Shown: in pieces, positions 42,746-54,937 of the stretch
Position numbering within the stretch: the first letter of the stretch is position 1
Layout: each line of letters starts with the position of its first letter
Assembly: GCF_003473485.1 (NCBI RefSeq)
Contig: NC_053047.1
Location: forward strand, 8,137,001 to 8,201,000
From: Medicago truncatula
Lineage: Eukaryota > Streptophyta > Magnoliopsida > Fabales > Fabaceae
Length of the DNA stretch: 64,000 nt
Direction of reading: 5' to 3'
Program-made: the position numbers and the translations under genes
Notes under the pieces: model-generated
What the model was told of the DNA's origin: nothing
Seen by the model: the letters and a program-made list of their open reading frames with translations, nothing else
The model's database searches: none

Positions 42746-43438
42746 CGACCATGAACAGTAATTCAAACAATAACTAACAATATCATGTACAACAACAGTA
42801 ACATTAACCAACAATGTACATAATACATTCTATAAATATATCTTTTTCTTCAATAATCATCACACCATTCTAAGATAACTTATAATACCACCAAAACGGT
42901 CAAGTGTTTTCTGATCTGCATCACTCTACTTGTAATTATTTTCCTCCTTATTAATATTATCAATATCAAAGAAATAGGAGTATGTTACATAGAAATTATT
43001 ATAGGTAGCATTTTTATCATTTTTAGGCTTTGCATGAATCATTACCATTTGTTTTGATAGAGAGATAGAGTAGAGCAATGATTGCTCTCTTGTAATTCTT
43101 TCTCACTTGTGGTATTACGTATACCACAATATTATGCCTAATATTTGGGAAGTTTTTTATTTAATCCATACGGAGTACTATATAAGGTATAGTATATTGT
43201 ATTCAATTTATCTTTCTCACGAAGTCACATGGTTGATTCTCACCACTACTAAGGCTCACAATTTGATTTTCACATATGCAAATAATTTCAATAAAAACTA
43301 TAAATATCCATAAGAACATAATTTCATATTGAAAAAAATTAATTCCAAACAACAGTACGAGAAAGTAAGAAAGTAAAGAAAAACACATGTGTGCGTGTTT
43401 GCAAAGGTGAACACCTAACGATTTGTTACAATCGATGA

Positions 43439-44455
43439 ACAAATTATTTGGTTTAGAGAAATACATTTTTTTTTTTAAAGTTTGTTATGATTCAGAACCA
43501 TAAAACCAATACACCTAACAATTATAACAGTTCAATTTGGGTTTTTGGACTACAATATCGTTTATAAAATACTAATAAACTCCACATCAAATATATATAT
43601 ATATATAATTTAAAGCTTTCAAATTAAAAATACACAATTTCTAAGATTTAATTTCTACTTTTGGTTTCTTATCTTCTGCCCTAAGTGCACAAGTTAACAT
43701 TTTCCTATATATATATATATATAATACATACTATACTAACATATTATTATTAGATTCGTATTTGTTAAGACAAATATGCCTAATATTTTGGAAGTTTTTT
43801 TAATATATACAGAGTATTGTAATAAAAGTATATAGTTGATATTGTGAATGTGTGATTAACCATATGCATAAGTTATAGCTCATTGCATTCAATTTATTTT
43901 TCTCCAAAATTTATTCTCAGATATATAAAATCCAACACAAGGATTTTAGTACCTGAGTGTGGAATTTGTCTTATGGTTGTTAACAAAAACCATCAAAGCG
44001 AACCGTTGAAATTAACCGTGTCTAAAACTTTGCAAACTTAAATAAACCAATTCAGTTTGATTCATGATTTGTCAATGCAGTTCAATTAAGATTTTTTTTT
44101 TTTTTTTAAAATTGTTCAAATATTCAATGTTTTTTTATATTTTTTTCAACATTAATAATATAAGCTTCGTAAAAAAAAGGGATAATTAATTATAAAATTA
44201 TAGTATCAAAATGGTACAATTCAATCCTGAAAAATTATTTGGTTTAGAGAAATACAACTTTTTAAAAAAAGTTTGTTATGATTCAAAACCATAAAACCGA
44301 TGTAACTATAAAATTATAATATCAAATTGGAACAATCGCTTTAGAAAAAATTATTTGTTGTAGAGAAATACAATTTTTTTAAAATAGTGTTATGATTCAG
44401 AACCATAAAACCGATTGACCTAACGATTATAACAATTCGACTTGGGTTTTTATCC
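43439..44455. repeat. three copies of an ~80-bp repeat between the YSL fragments
   Basis: GAAATACA(A)-T/A run-GTTTGTTATGATTCA(G/A)AACCATAAAACC recurs at about 43439-43512, 44235-44301 and 44349-44418, two of them followed by CCTAACRATTATAAC. A short piece near 43545-43590 also resembles the end of the duplicated YSL segment. Confidence 0.65.
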
Positions 44456-44490
44456 TTAACCAAATCAAGAACACTCCGATTTTAGAATAT

Positions 44491-45300
44491 GGAGTACAAT
44501 ATTGTATATAAATACCAATACACTCCACATCGGCTTACAAAAGCAAAAGAAAATAATAAAATCTCAATATCTTCATAAAACAAAATCCTAACAACCCAGC
44601 AAAAACATTCAACGAATGAATAATCCCAGTTGTGAGATTCAGATTCATCATGATGAATGTGAACATCATCGACCAACATGAGACTCACGAATATAGGCCT
44701 AACCATAACATTTTTCTGCCATATAGGAATTGATTTTTCCTTCAAACACTTTTTCCACATAAATCTCCTCTAATTGTTCATCGTTCGACACCGGCACAAC
44801 AATAGAGGTGTCGTGGCTCCTGATGCCGCCGTAAACGGCACGTCGATGGAGTTTTGAAGACATTATTCGATGATAATTTGATGGCATGAGAAAGAGTTGG
44901 TTTGTGTTCTTGACTTGTGGTAATATATATATATACACACACTAGCGACACATGGATAGAAAACTGATGAATTAAACATAGCGAACCGTGCGACGTCGCC
45001 TACGATGTACATTACACATGTCCGGGAATTAAAATTATGTTCATTGCGACCAATGACAGACCACATACTACATGACGTGCACACAACACGGACACAATAT
45101 GCATAACAAAACACCAACGAATTTTCCACCGAAAATTCTTGGGACTACTCTCATATTGCAACCATGCAAATTTATCTACTAAAATTGTAATTTTTGTCAT
45201 TACATTTTCCTTCATTAACCAACGGATAGGAGAAGCAAAAGTAGCAACAACTACAAGAACATCACTGTCAAAACACATCTAAAGTTGTTGTCCAGTTTAC
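44491..45300. repeat. segmental duplication, copy 2
   Basis: Partner of 41953-42745, same orientation, 2.5 kb away. A third, shorter copy of its left edge is present at 45369-45460 (GGAGTATAATGTCTTTTATA). Confidence 0.85.
44560..44863 (-). pseudogene. YSL transporter 5' fragment, copy 2
   Basis: The ATG at 44863 opens a reading with SHDTSIVVPVSNDEQLEE that parallels copy 1. A frameshift after VFEGK and another before [13 protein letters not shown] break the frame. The [20 protein letters not shown] piece confirms YSL origin, and this copy ends at the same point as copy 1. Because both share the same truncation, the truncation came before the duplication. Confidence 0.8.
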
Positions 45301-45460
45301 CAACGACCATGAACGGTAACCCAAACAGTAACAAAACGGTAACATTATCACGTACAACCATCTTAAAAGATGGAGTATAATGTCTTTTATAAATACGAAT
45401 AAACTCTACAATGGCTTACCAAAACAAAAATAAGAGAATAAAATTTCAATGTTTACTCGA

Positions 45461-46560
45461 TAAAATTCATCATCTTCATTTTATAAAGTGAAGTATACAA
45501 TGATTTGTCTAACCTCCAAAAAGAGTACACATTTTTATAATATTAAAAAATTGTTAATTTTTTTAAGATTTATTAAAAATAAGTAATAATATACTTTTGA
45601 ATTTGATAGGATCGTATTAGATGCACTTGATGTACAATATATATAACTCTAGTCATATCTGATTCTAATTGACTCCATAGACCCTAATAAAATAAAACAA
45701 CGCTTAATATTATTTTATCAGCTTTGAAATAAATATATATTAATCAAAATTTGCAAAATAATTTAAATAAAATAAAATTGATTAGCTTAATTAGAGATTT
45801 TCCTTCCATTGCGGTCTTATCCTACTAGAATAATCAGTCTTTACAATTGGCATGCAGAGAATACTAGATTTAAAAAAAGAAAAAATTGACATTTATATTT
45901 TACATCCAAAGAAGTTTCAATCATAACAAACAATTCAAATGACAATCCAAATTAATTCAATGTATTTGATTGTGGGCTTCAAATGCATCGAGCAATTTTA
46001 CTATAGTGTACTAAGTTACATTTGAATGAGATGATAAAGATCATTTTCAGTTTTATTATAGGTCATAGTATGTGTTCAAAGGTGCAAGTTTGAATTCAAT
46101 CATGAGAATGCGACAATATTAAATCTTTTTAGGGAGAGTTGTCATTCATTTTGGTCCTAGCCATATCAAGTAATTAGTCTTTACACAAGTATAACCAATT
46201 CATACAAAAAAAATCCACTAAAACGTCGATATCAATTCTTGCATCATTGACCTTTAATAAAATCAACATTCAATCGTCCATAATTCCTAACTCAACCAGT
46301 AAAAATGTCGAAGTTATTAAGTTATACCCATGGTTGAAGTTCCAACCGCGACTCCTCCACTTATACATGTCAGTTTCCATTTAATCTATTAAAAAAATTA
46401 AACATTAGCTCCATTGTTCAAGTATAAATATCATTTTGTAAAAAAAAATCAAATATCTGCAAAGACATTTATGATTCGATATTATGTAAAAATTTTTTTT
46501 GCAACGCTTGACTAAGATTCGCAAAGATTTACAAAGATAAATCATAAAAGTAATAAATAT
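45461..46560. other. intergenic, no gene seen
   Basis: AT-rich, with no protein-like frame and no recognised element. Confidence 0.55.
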
Positions 46561-46581
46561 TTTACAAAATTATATAAGAAG

Positions 46582-46594
46582 TATATAAATATAT
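46582..46594 (+). promoter_or_regulatory. TATA box candidate of the PUX1-like gene
   Basis: GTATATAAATATATAGG lies about 340 bp upstream of the ATG, which implies a fairly long, U-rich leader. Motif only. Confidence 0.35.
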
Positions 46595-46929
46595 AGGTCA
46601 GTAGACTACTGAATGTTGTGTTCATCATTCATTAGTGAAATCATTACTCACAGTATAATTCTCTGATATTAGTTGATTTCTCTTCTTTTCTTCTAATAAC
46701 ATCGTAAAGGACAAGGTTTTTCCATCATCCATAATATTATTTTCATTCACTTAAAATATTTAGATTTTTGAGGGAAAAAAATTCACTTTGATTCTTCTAC
46801 AATTTGTTTTTGTTTTCTAATTTATCATCTAGGTTTGGTTTATATTTTCTTTTTGTTTCTTCATTATATGTTTCTTTTCTAATTTGTTTTTGACTGATTT
46901 TGTTGAAGTTTTTATTTTATGTTAAAGAG

Positions 46930-48785
46930 ATGAATGAAAGATTTGTACAAGAGTTGAGTGTTCTTGAAAAATTGTCACTTTCTCCATCACCAAATGTTGC
47001 ACCAAACAAAGGTAATAACAATTTATAGCTTTAAGATTGTTCATTTAGAATTTCAAGTGTTGATGTTTGTATATATAACTCAGTGTATGATTCTCTGATT
47101 GTAGATGTTGATCCCTCTTTTTTTCCTCAAATATCCAAAAGGAGAAGAGTCACTAATGTTCATTCCATGGTATTCTCATTCACCTTAAGATCTCTTCTTT
47201 CTTCTATTTTATATTTTGATTCTTTTATGATTATTTTTCTTTTGTTTTCTGGTTTGATCATTATTTTATTTTATTCACCCTTAAGTTGAATAAGTGAAGA
47301 ATTTGGGGTTTGAATCTCATCCCCGACATACTGCAACGTTTCTGTCAATTGAGCTATGCTTACGAGAACTCTGGTCTGATCATTCTAAAGGGCTCACTTC
47401 TTGAACTTGAATTAATATATATAGAGCTTGGTATATCACTTTACATCCAAATCTCATTACAGTGGGAAAAAAAGGTGTTAAAGTAGTTCTTGAAAGATAG
47501 GAAAAAAAGTGTCAAACTCAACGATTAACCCTAATGTTTTTTCATTATCATTTTTATGACAACAGGCAACAACTGAAAGTATGAATGAAAAATTTGGACA
47601 AGAAGAGGAGACTGATGATTACTATGAGTTTACTGCAGAAGATTATTACAAACTGTTAGCTACCAAAAAGGAAGGTAACATTGATCATTCAAACTCAAAC
47701 CAAGGTGTAGCACATATTCACAACTTTTAAATATTGGTCCCCGATGGTGGTTCTTGGAACGGATACCAAGTTTTTAAAAATAAAATAATAATAACTTTGT
47801 ATTTCTCTAATTAATAAAAAAAAACTGATTATCTGAAAATGTCTCATTCATTTGTTATTTAAATGTATTATGTGCAGATAAATTCTTGAAAACTAAAAAA
47901 CTTAGAGAAGCAGAAGTGGCAGCTCGCAGGTCAAGAATAACCAAGGTAATTAATTTTTCACAAATACTAAAGGCCAGTTTGTTACGAATTATAAAAATAT
48001 ATATGATGATATTTAAAATATTGAGTTGAATTTTCAGATTTTTCTAAGAAATAGAAAATGTTGTGTTTATTTACCATAATGAAAATCACTTTTTCAAAAA
48101 AGTCAATCATCTAAAAAGATTTTCTGAAAAAGCGACTCAAGACAACTTGTCATTTGAAATATTTTTTTAGATTCTTTTTTATTCTCATTTTTTGAAATTC
48201 TATAACAAATTAAATAGAAGATTTTTTTTTAAGTGATTATTTTATTTTTAAAAAGTGATTTTTTTTCAAGAAAATATGTTGTGGCAAACATGCTCTAAAA
48301 TAAATTAGATCATTAAGTACCCAACTTTTTATCTTTCTATTTGGTTTGATCTTATTTTTCAGGCTGTAATTAGAGTTCGTTTCCCTGATAATCATATATT
48401 GGAAGCTACCTTTCATCCATCAGATACCATCAAGAGTTTAATTGATCTCATCGATAAAGAGATTGCCCAACCAGATAAGCCATTTTATTTGTGTAAGTGT
48501 TTGAAAGAGCTTATAAAAAGCACTTTTGATATGTTGGTCCGTTGTTTTCAATAAATTTTCCGACTTAGTTTATGAAAACAACTTATGCAAGTTTATAATG
48601 AAAGCAAAACTTGAGAACGCAAATAGTTTTTCAACATGCAAATCCAAACACAATTGAACTTAATGAATTACATCTTTTCTTTTAATGTAGATACTACTCC
48701 ACCTAAGAAGCTGATCAAAGACTTCTCCCAAGATTTTTATACTGCTGGATTTTCTCCTGGTGCCATTGTGTACTTATCATATTGA
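46930..48785 (+). CDS. PUX1: PUX1-like UBX-domain protein, short form
   Basis: Six exons join in frame: 46930-47011, 47105-47169, 47566-47674, 47878-47945, 48363-48492, 48691-48785 (182 residues). All introns are GT..AG. PUX1 proteins bind the AAA-ATPase CDC48/p97 through a UBX domain and promote disassembly of its hexamer. Visible here are SKRRRVTNVHSM, the conserved DDYYEFTAEDYYKLLATKKE segment, KTKKLREAE-AARRS, then the UBX domain (about residues 108-182): AVIRVRFPDNH-LEATFHPSD, FYLYTTPPKK-IKDFSQDFY and GFSPGAIVYLS. Arabidopsis PUX1 is about 250 residues. This protein stops straight after the UBX domain and lacks the ~60-residue tail. The reading frame is clean, so it may still be expressed, but the odd start and end (see findings) suggest a rearranged paralogue. 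Confidence 0.82.
47282..47365 (-). repeat. tRNA-derived SINE-like fragment (intron 2 of the PUX1-like gene)
   Basis: On the minus strand AAGCATAGCTCAATTGACAG (A-box-like) and GGGATGAGATTCAAACCCC (B-box-like). Confidence 0.5.
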
Positions 48786-48820
48786 TCAAAATCTCTTTGA
48801 TTTTACAATGTGATATATAT

Positions 48821-48852
48821 ATATACTGCTGGATTTTCTCCTAGTGCCAATA
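48821..48852 (+). repeat. partial duplicate of the last PUX1-like exon
   Basis: ATACTGCTGGATTTTCTCCT followed by (A/G)GTGCCA repeats the sequence at about 48738-48768 in the last coding exon, 83 bp upstream, with one difference. Confidence 0.85.
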
Positions 48853-49299
48853 GAATATCACATGACACCTTGAGTCAATCCTTATTAAATAATCATCGTC
48901 TTCATATATAACAATTATATGAATCATGGTTTACAAGTTAAGTTGGTGTTTAGGCTAGGTCTGTGTATTAATTATAGACTGCAAACTTGTTCAAAAAATT
49001 ATGGACTGCAAAGATCATGCTTATAGATAATGGCAAAATCTGTATCCTTTGAGAAGTTGCAATGAATGATAAACACATCCTTTAATTAGTTAAACTTTAG
49101 TTCCATTTCCAGGACCCAATTCAGTTTAGATATTTGCAAAATCATCAATGGATCGTAGTTCCATTCCCAGGACACATCCTTTGCGACCAATGACTACATT
49201 AGATTTTAAGTAAAAAAATAAAAACTACATTAGATTTCAAATATAAAATATATATTTGAGTAATTTTAATTGTCAAAAGAAACCATGACGGAACAACCT
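48853..49299. other. intergenic, no gene seen
   Basis: Follows the PUX1-like gene. Contains a duplicated phrase (GTTCCATT(T/C)CCAGGA near 49104 and 49149), otherwise nothing. Confidence 0.5.
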
Positions 49300-49302
49300 T
49301 TA

Positions 49303-49889
49303 GGGGGCGTTTGTTTCACCTATACAAATTAAATTCCGAATCTAAGATGGGAATAATTTATTCCCATGTTTGATACACATGCACACATAAAAGTCTCTAT
49401 GCAAGGAGAGTGCACGGAACGAAAGAGACTGGTTCAAACGAACCACAACGTCTCTCTGCACGTTCCCACAATAAACCCCCTGGCGGTTACACTTTCCACA
49501 ATTTCGTAACCGCCAGAGTCAGGTGTGCCATTACAACAGCTCTGCAGCCCTCCACCTCTATATATAGGGGACTCAATGCAGTCCCCAAGGCAGAATCTAT
49601 CTTTTCCTCTTAACCCTCACTCTCTCCGATCTCTACTTACTTGAGCGTCGGAGTGCCTGCAGGTAGACACCCCCCATCCGCTCCAAGAAACACTTTGGCG
49701 CATTTCACCACCACTTAAACCACCACATTCAAAGCACCGACAATCACCTTCTGATCAGGTATTTACACCATTTTCTTAAAATACCCAAACACTTTTGTCA
49801 AACTTTTCTAGGAATAAAATTTCCACTGATATAATCCCGGGAAAGTTAATCCTGCAAATACATTTTGATTCCATGAAACAAACGTTTCC
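49303..49889. mobile_element. PIF/Harbinger-like MITE carrying a nested LTR-like insertion
   Basis: Ends GGGGGCGTTTGTTTCA and TGAAACAAACGTTTCC are inverse and flanked by TTA (49300-49302 and 49890-49892), the target site of PIF/Harbinger elements. The middle (~49370-49795) has a GC-richer block with CTATATATAGGGG, a CT-rich leader and CTTGAGCGTCGGAGTGCC...GCAGGT, a phrase common in plant LTRs. This suggests a solo LTR or TRIM inserted in the MITE. Confidence 0.6.
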
Positions 49890-49893
49890 TTAG

Positions 49894-51033
49894 CAATTTT
49901 TCTGCTAAAGAATTAGAGTATTAAAACACATTAAGGCCCTTATTGTGGAGGAGCGTAGCCACGGCACAATATTATAATTTCAAAACCCTTAGTAAATACC
50001 ACTACAAAATAAAAGGGTACATTTAAGGATTATGAAGGTTGCTTGATAATTGATATGTTTATGCCACCTAAATCCCAGTGCCACAAGCATTTTTCTAAGA
50101 AATTGGAGAAAGAGATATACAAAATTAAAATCATTAAAATACGACGCTTGTAGAAAAAGCGAAGCAAGCTAATCGATGAGCAAATTTGCCTCGGAAGTAT
50201 ACTTTAATCTTATATCTGATATCTAGAACCCTAGATACGCCGACTATGACGCAACAAAGGAAACTTCAAAAAAACAACATTAGAGCTGTAACTAGGTTAA
50301 GGCTCTTTCGATCATTGAAGTCATCGGTAGCTCAAATCGTCGTCAAAATAATATAGTGGTGTAGCTGATGTTCAATGCTAACCAATTAAAGCTATAATCT
50401 ATTCTATTAGTGCATGACAAAACTACATATTTGACGTACTTGATTTGCAGAATTGATCTCAATTATTCCTAACTGGTATGGATTTATGTTACTCAACTAT
50501 TTCGACCTAACCCTATTTTGGAGGTTTAACCAAATCCTGCATTATAGGTTCCTTGAAGATTTACACTTTGCTTCCATTCTAAGCAATGAAAGGAATTTTC
50601 ATGTGGTGTTCTGCAACATAAGTTCTGGGTCTCTGGATACAAGGATTTCACCACCTATATAATGTCATGGTCTCATTCTATGAACATCTTCAACAAAATT
50701 ACAAAACCTAGCTCATATATATAATGTATCTGTAGCTTAATTTCTCATATATATATTTTTTTAATACTTTCTAATTTTGTACTTCAATCAAGCATCTATT
50801 ATAGATGCTACAGCACCAAATTCACTTAAAACACTTAAGTTGGAAAAATAATCATTGAATCTATCACACACAAAATAGAAGCAATTTCCTTCATTGAATA
50901 GAAACTCAGTTATGTGCATTGAAATTGGAAAATAGATAGTTCATTGCCAGAAAATAGAGAAAAGCATAGAGAAAATAGATATCATCATTGTCAAGGGAAG
51001 TTGCAACTTGGTTATGATAACAAAGTTAGGTGA
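49894..51033. other. intergenic upstream of the LHT cluster, no gene seen
   Basis: No protein-like frame. The part nearest 51033 should include the 3' untranslated region of the first LHT gene. Confidence 0.5.
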
Positions 51034-54000
51034 TCAAGAGTAAAACTGGTAGGTCTTGGCTTCAAGTATAATACTCCTCAATGCTCCAATGGGTGCTAAA
51101 ATCATTATGCATACCCCAAGAACAATACATATCTGTAATATATGGAGCAAATATTAAACATGTGCTTATAACATTAATAAATTATTCAAGAACTTAAAGA
51201 AAAAAAAAATACAATAATTAAAGATACCTACCCAATTAATCCACCAAGATAAGCTGAATCTTTTTGGTTTGTAGAGTTTAAGCCACATGATACATGGAAG
51301 CTGAAAATTTAATAGAATGAAAAGTTAAGCAAGATTATGATTATCCTAAGAAAATTTAGTAATTATATTTACAATTTTCTCATGGCTTACAAAATATGTT
51401 GTTGGCGCAAAAGCAAATCCTCCAAAAAATCCTAAGAGGCCACCGAAAAATGGGAAGGTAATGGCAATGAACATTGTTAATGCTGAAAGAAAAAAACAAT
51501 GCAAATATTAATATTTGTCGTTAAAAAATCAAAGTTGTACACTACTTTATTTCACTTACCCACGTATACATTACGCACAATAAAACGAAGCATTTTACTT
51601 GATTTGAAATTCAGTTTCTCCACCAACCACTTATTTTCAATCAAGTCAAACACTGGCATTGCAAAAACCTACACCAACAATCAAAATATCAAATTATTTA
51701 ATTACTTTGTTATCATTAAAAAAAAAAATATATACAAACTGCAAATTTTTAAATGATCTATAAAATTAACTTCTTCTTTTTATGAAATTAATTATGAAAA
51801 CATATTTTCAAGACTAAATTGCCGTTCCCAAAAGAAATGAGATCGATACATTTAAATTTTAAGAATTACTTTGAAATTTCGTTAAATTTGATCATGACCT
51901 TATGATCCCATCTTAAAAATTTATAGACTAAATGAAAATAATGGTTAACTGAAAAGTTTCATAAAAGAATTAAATTTTACCTGGTAGCTTCCAATCACAT
52001 GCAAAACCACAAAAAAGTTAGCCATTGCAATAAGCCAAGCTGGGTTTTCCAAAGACACGAGGATATTATCCTTAACCCCATTGCCAAATATCCAATAACC
52101 GATAAGAGCAACAGGAAAGTAGCACAAAGCAACAACAATGTATGCAACAATAACTCCTTTCCACATTGGACCCTTAGATGGTTTCTCAGGTGTAGACGGA
52201 ATTGTTGCTTGGATCTCCAGCACCACGTTGTGTCCGGCAAAGGCAAATGCAACAGAGCCAAGTGCATTAAAGAAATTAAAGACAGATCCTGCAGTAGTTG
52301 TAGCTTTGCTACTATATTGTACATTTTCTAGTACTCCCTTGTGTATACTACCAGCCCAAGCAATTGTAGAGTAACTGAAACACAAACATAAAAGATTTAA
52401 ATTAGCTTGTTTCATTCCACAAGTTACTTATAAAGAGTGATGAAAATAAAATGAAATCCAAAATACAAATTTGAGCCTAAAAAGTAATATAGAGAATAAA
52501 AAGATGTCGATATACCTCATGGACATGACGGCTGCCACCAAAGATACACCGGAAATGGAGTTCAAGTTTGGTAGATGAGACAATACAAAATGAGCAGAGG
52601 CAAAGATCATAATGAAAAAGCTCAATTTGATTGGTTTGCAACTTGGACAGACTGTATTGTGAAATTTTTGCAATGATGCACCTCCGGTGACCATGTAGAC
52701 AATGTCCGACCCGACCTGTACCACAAGTTGTTGAGGCATCACAATCCACAACCCTAACTTTTCACCAAAAGCATGTTGCCCTAATTCATTATATGTATCA
52801 AGACGTTTTCCTGGAACCATCTCATGCATCTCAACCATTTGCCACAAGGTGTACAGTGTGATGATCCATGAAAGAACAAGTATAGCCAATCCTGGACCCC
52901 TGATTAGAGTAAAACAAATATTGATTCATTAAATCCTTCACAAAATGAAAATAAATTTAAGCCCTACATAGAATTTGCAACTTATACCATTCATTTTAGT
53001 GAAACCTTTATCAACTACACTATATTGGTAAAAAATATACAGTCAAATTATACTATAGTCAAGTACAAACTAAAAAAAAATAAAATATATTACATTATGT
53101 TTTTTTAATAAAAAAATCCAATTCGCTTGGTTTTAAGTAATACTATATTTACTCCACCCAAAAAATAAAATAATACTCCCTCCGTTTCTTTTTAAGTGAC
53201 GTTTTAGAATTTTAACACAAAAATAACGAAGTGTATTTTTGCACACTTTTTTTCTATTATACCCTCATTTTAATCCACTAATAATTTCCTATTTTTTTGC
53301 ACACATTTTATCTTTCCAATAAATTTAATATGTAACAAACCATTGTTGGTTACTACTCTCTTTCTCCAACAAATTCCTATTTTTTTGCGCACTTTATCTC
53401 TCATAACAAACAATTTTCAATTTTCTAAATATTATACATATCTCTTAAAATTTTTAACAAGTACTACTCATGTTATTCATAGAATTTTAACTCTTCATGG
53501 AACTATTATCACAGGTAACAAAATTTTGTTTAAATTTGAAGATAACAAGAAACAAATTTTGTTTAAAAAAACAAACTTTAGTTTTTCAAATATATAACAT
53601 TAATTAGTTTTATTGAAAAATATTAGAATAATTGACAAAGTGTATAATTGATAAATCATACCCTCAAAATATCAAAACAACATTTAAATAGGAACGAAAA
53701 ATTCACCCTAAGACACTTAAAAAGGAACGGAGGGAGTACTATATTTCAAAAAGTAATACTATATTTCTTTCAAAAAAAATTAATACTATATTTTCCTTTA
53801 AAAAAAGTAATATAACAAAACTAATTTGTTTCTCTTTATTTTACAGAATATTTAATGGTAAGTGTAATTAGGGTTTGAAATATACCATCCAAGAGCTGCC
53901 ATGGCAAAGGGGAGACCAAGAACACCAGCTCCAACCATGGCAGTGACATTGTGGAAAGTCGAGTACCACCATTTTGCATTCCTTCCAGAATTACTTGGAA

Positions 54001-54858
54001 GTTGAACTTCCTTTTGTTTCTCCATGTCTGCTTTTCCTTCAACCTATTTGAAAGAGAACAATAAATTAATGGAGTTGTTTTTCACACATATATATAATTA
54101 ATTAATTAAAAAAGAGTTGCACTATCTTAACTTAATTAAAAAAATTAATTTGAATTTAATTTTCTAGTAACTTTTTTTTAGGCCTAATTGTTTCAACCTA
54201 TGTAGAAGATAAAAGACATATAACTAGTTTGATCTTGTTATAGAAATATCCTCGTAGTAGTTATGAAATAAACCCTAGGTTTCTCTCAATCCTTTTAACT
54301 AGCTATACATGCATGAATTAAACTAAAACTACCTTTTATTCATAACTAAAGCACAATATGTCAAATCCGAAGCTATGTAGTTTGACTTTAATTTGAATTA
54401 TTCTATTGAATCCGAAGCTTCTATATACGATATACGATATACACAACTTCATCAAATTCAAAATTTCCTAACCACATGTATATATGCCTATTTTGATTAT
54501 TGCTCTCATCGTATAGGATTATCATTCTCTTTTTTGTTTTGAATACTATGAAATATGGACGTGGACAAGACACAGACACTTCGACACTACTATATTAATT
54601 TAAAAAAATTACATAATTAAGTGTAATTATAAGTGTCGGTGTCGTGTGGTATCGAACATCACGCCTAATTCGAGAAGTGTCGTGCTTCATAGATTGCAAT
54701 ATATGATTACTTATACCTTTGAAAAATTGATAATTATAAGCAATATGAACAAAATAATAACCTCTACACAAAAAGAACGATATAATAATAAATAATAGCT
54801 AAACATAAAATAGGTTTGAAACAAAGACACTTACGCTTTGGCGGTAAGGAATTTCCAT
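51034..54858 (-). CDS. LHT1: LHT1-type amino acid transporter, tandem copy A
   Basis: Eight exons on the minus strand give 442 residues: 54858-54835, 54043-53886, 52899-52516, 52374-51981, 51668-51560, 51482-51391, 51300-51232, 51132-51034. Lysine-histidine transporters are plasma-membrane proton/amino acid symporters of the AAAP family with about eleven membrane segments. Landmarks in order: [20 protein letters not shown] (first membrane segment), [96 protein letters not shown] and [12 protein letters not shown]. The length matches Arabidopsis LHT1 (~446). All junctions and phases agree with copy B. Intron 1 holds a hAT-type MITE, intron 2 a large Stowaway. The LHT family call is firm; LHT1 orthology is likely but not proven. 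Confidence 0.94.
53176..53736. mobile_element. large Stowaway-like element (intron of LHT copy A)
   Basis: CTCCCTCCGTTTCTTTTTAA at the left mirrors TTAAAAAGGAACGGAGGGAG at the right, with TA on both sides (53174-53175 and 53737-53738). At 561 bp it is long for a Stowaway. Its middle has repeated words (TATTTTTTTGC, CACACTTT) that suggest an internal duplication. Confidence 0.82.
54546..54692. mobile_element. hAT-type MITE (intron 1 of LHT copy A)
   Basis: CTATGAAATATGGAC at the left and GTCGTGCTTCATAG at the right, with TTAATTTAAAAAAATTACAT and AAGTGTCGGTGTCGTGT inside. Member of the 160-bp family; no perfect target duplication. Confidence 0.8.
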
Positions 54859-54925
54859 GACTGCACAACCGATAAAAGAAAGAAAGAGAAGTGAAGAATG
54901 ATGTGGTTATTTGGATTAGTAGTGT

Positions 54926-54937
54926 TGTTATTTAAAG
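54926..54937 (-). promoter_or_regulatory. TATA-like element of LHT copy A
   Basis: On the minus strand ATCCTTTAAATAAC lies about 70 bp upstream of the ATG at 54858. Motif and spacing only. Confidence 0.3.

Noticed and set aside
49410-49613. 67-codon plus-strand frame
   Set aside because: Lies inside the LTR-like block nested in the MITE; not protein-like.
53836-54042. 68-codon minus-strand frame over LHT exon 2
   Set aside because: Out of frame with the transporter. The frame giving [15 protein letters not shown] is the real one and joins its neighbours in phase.
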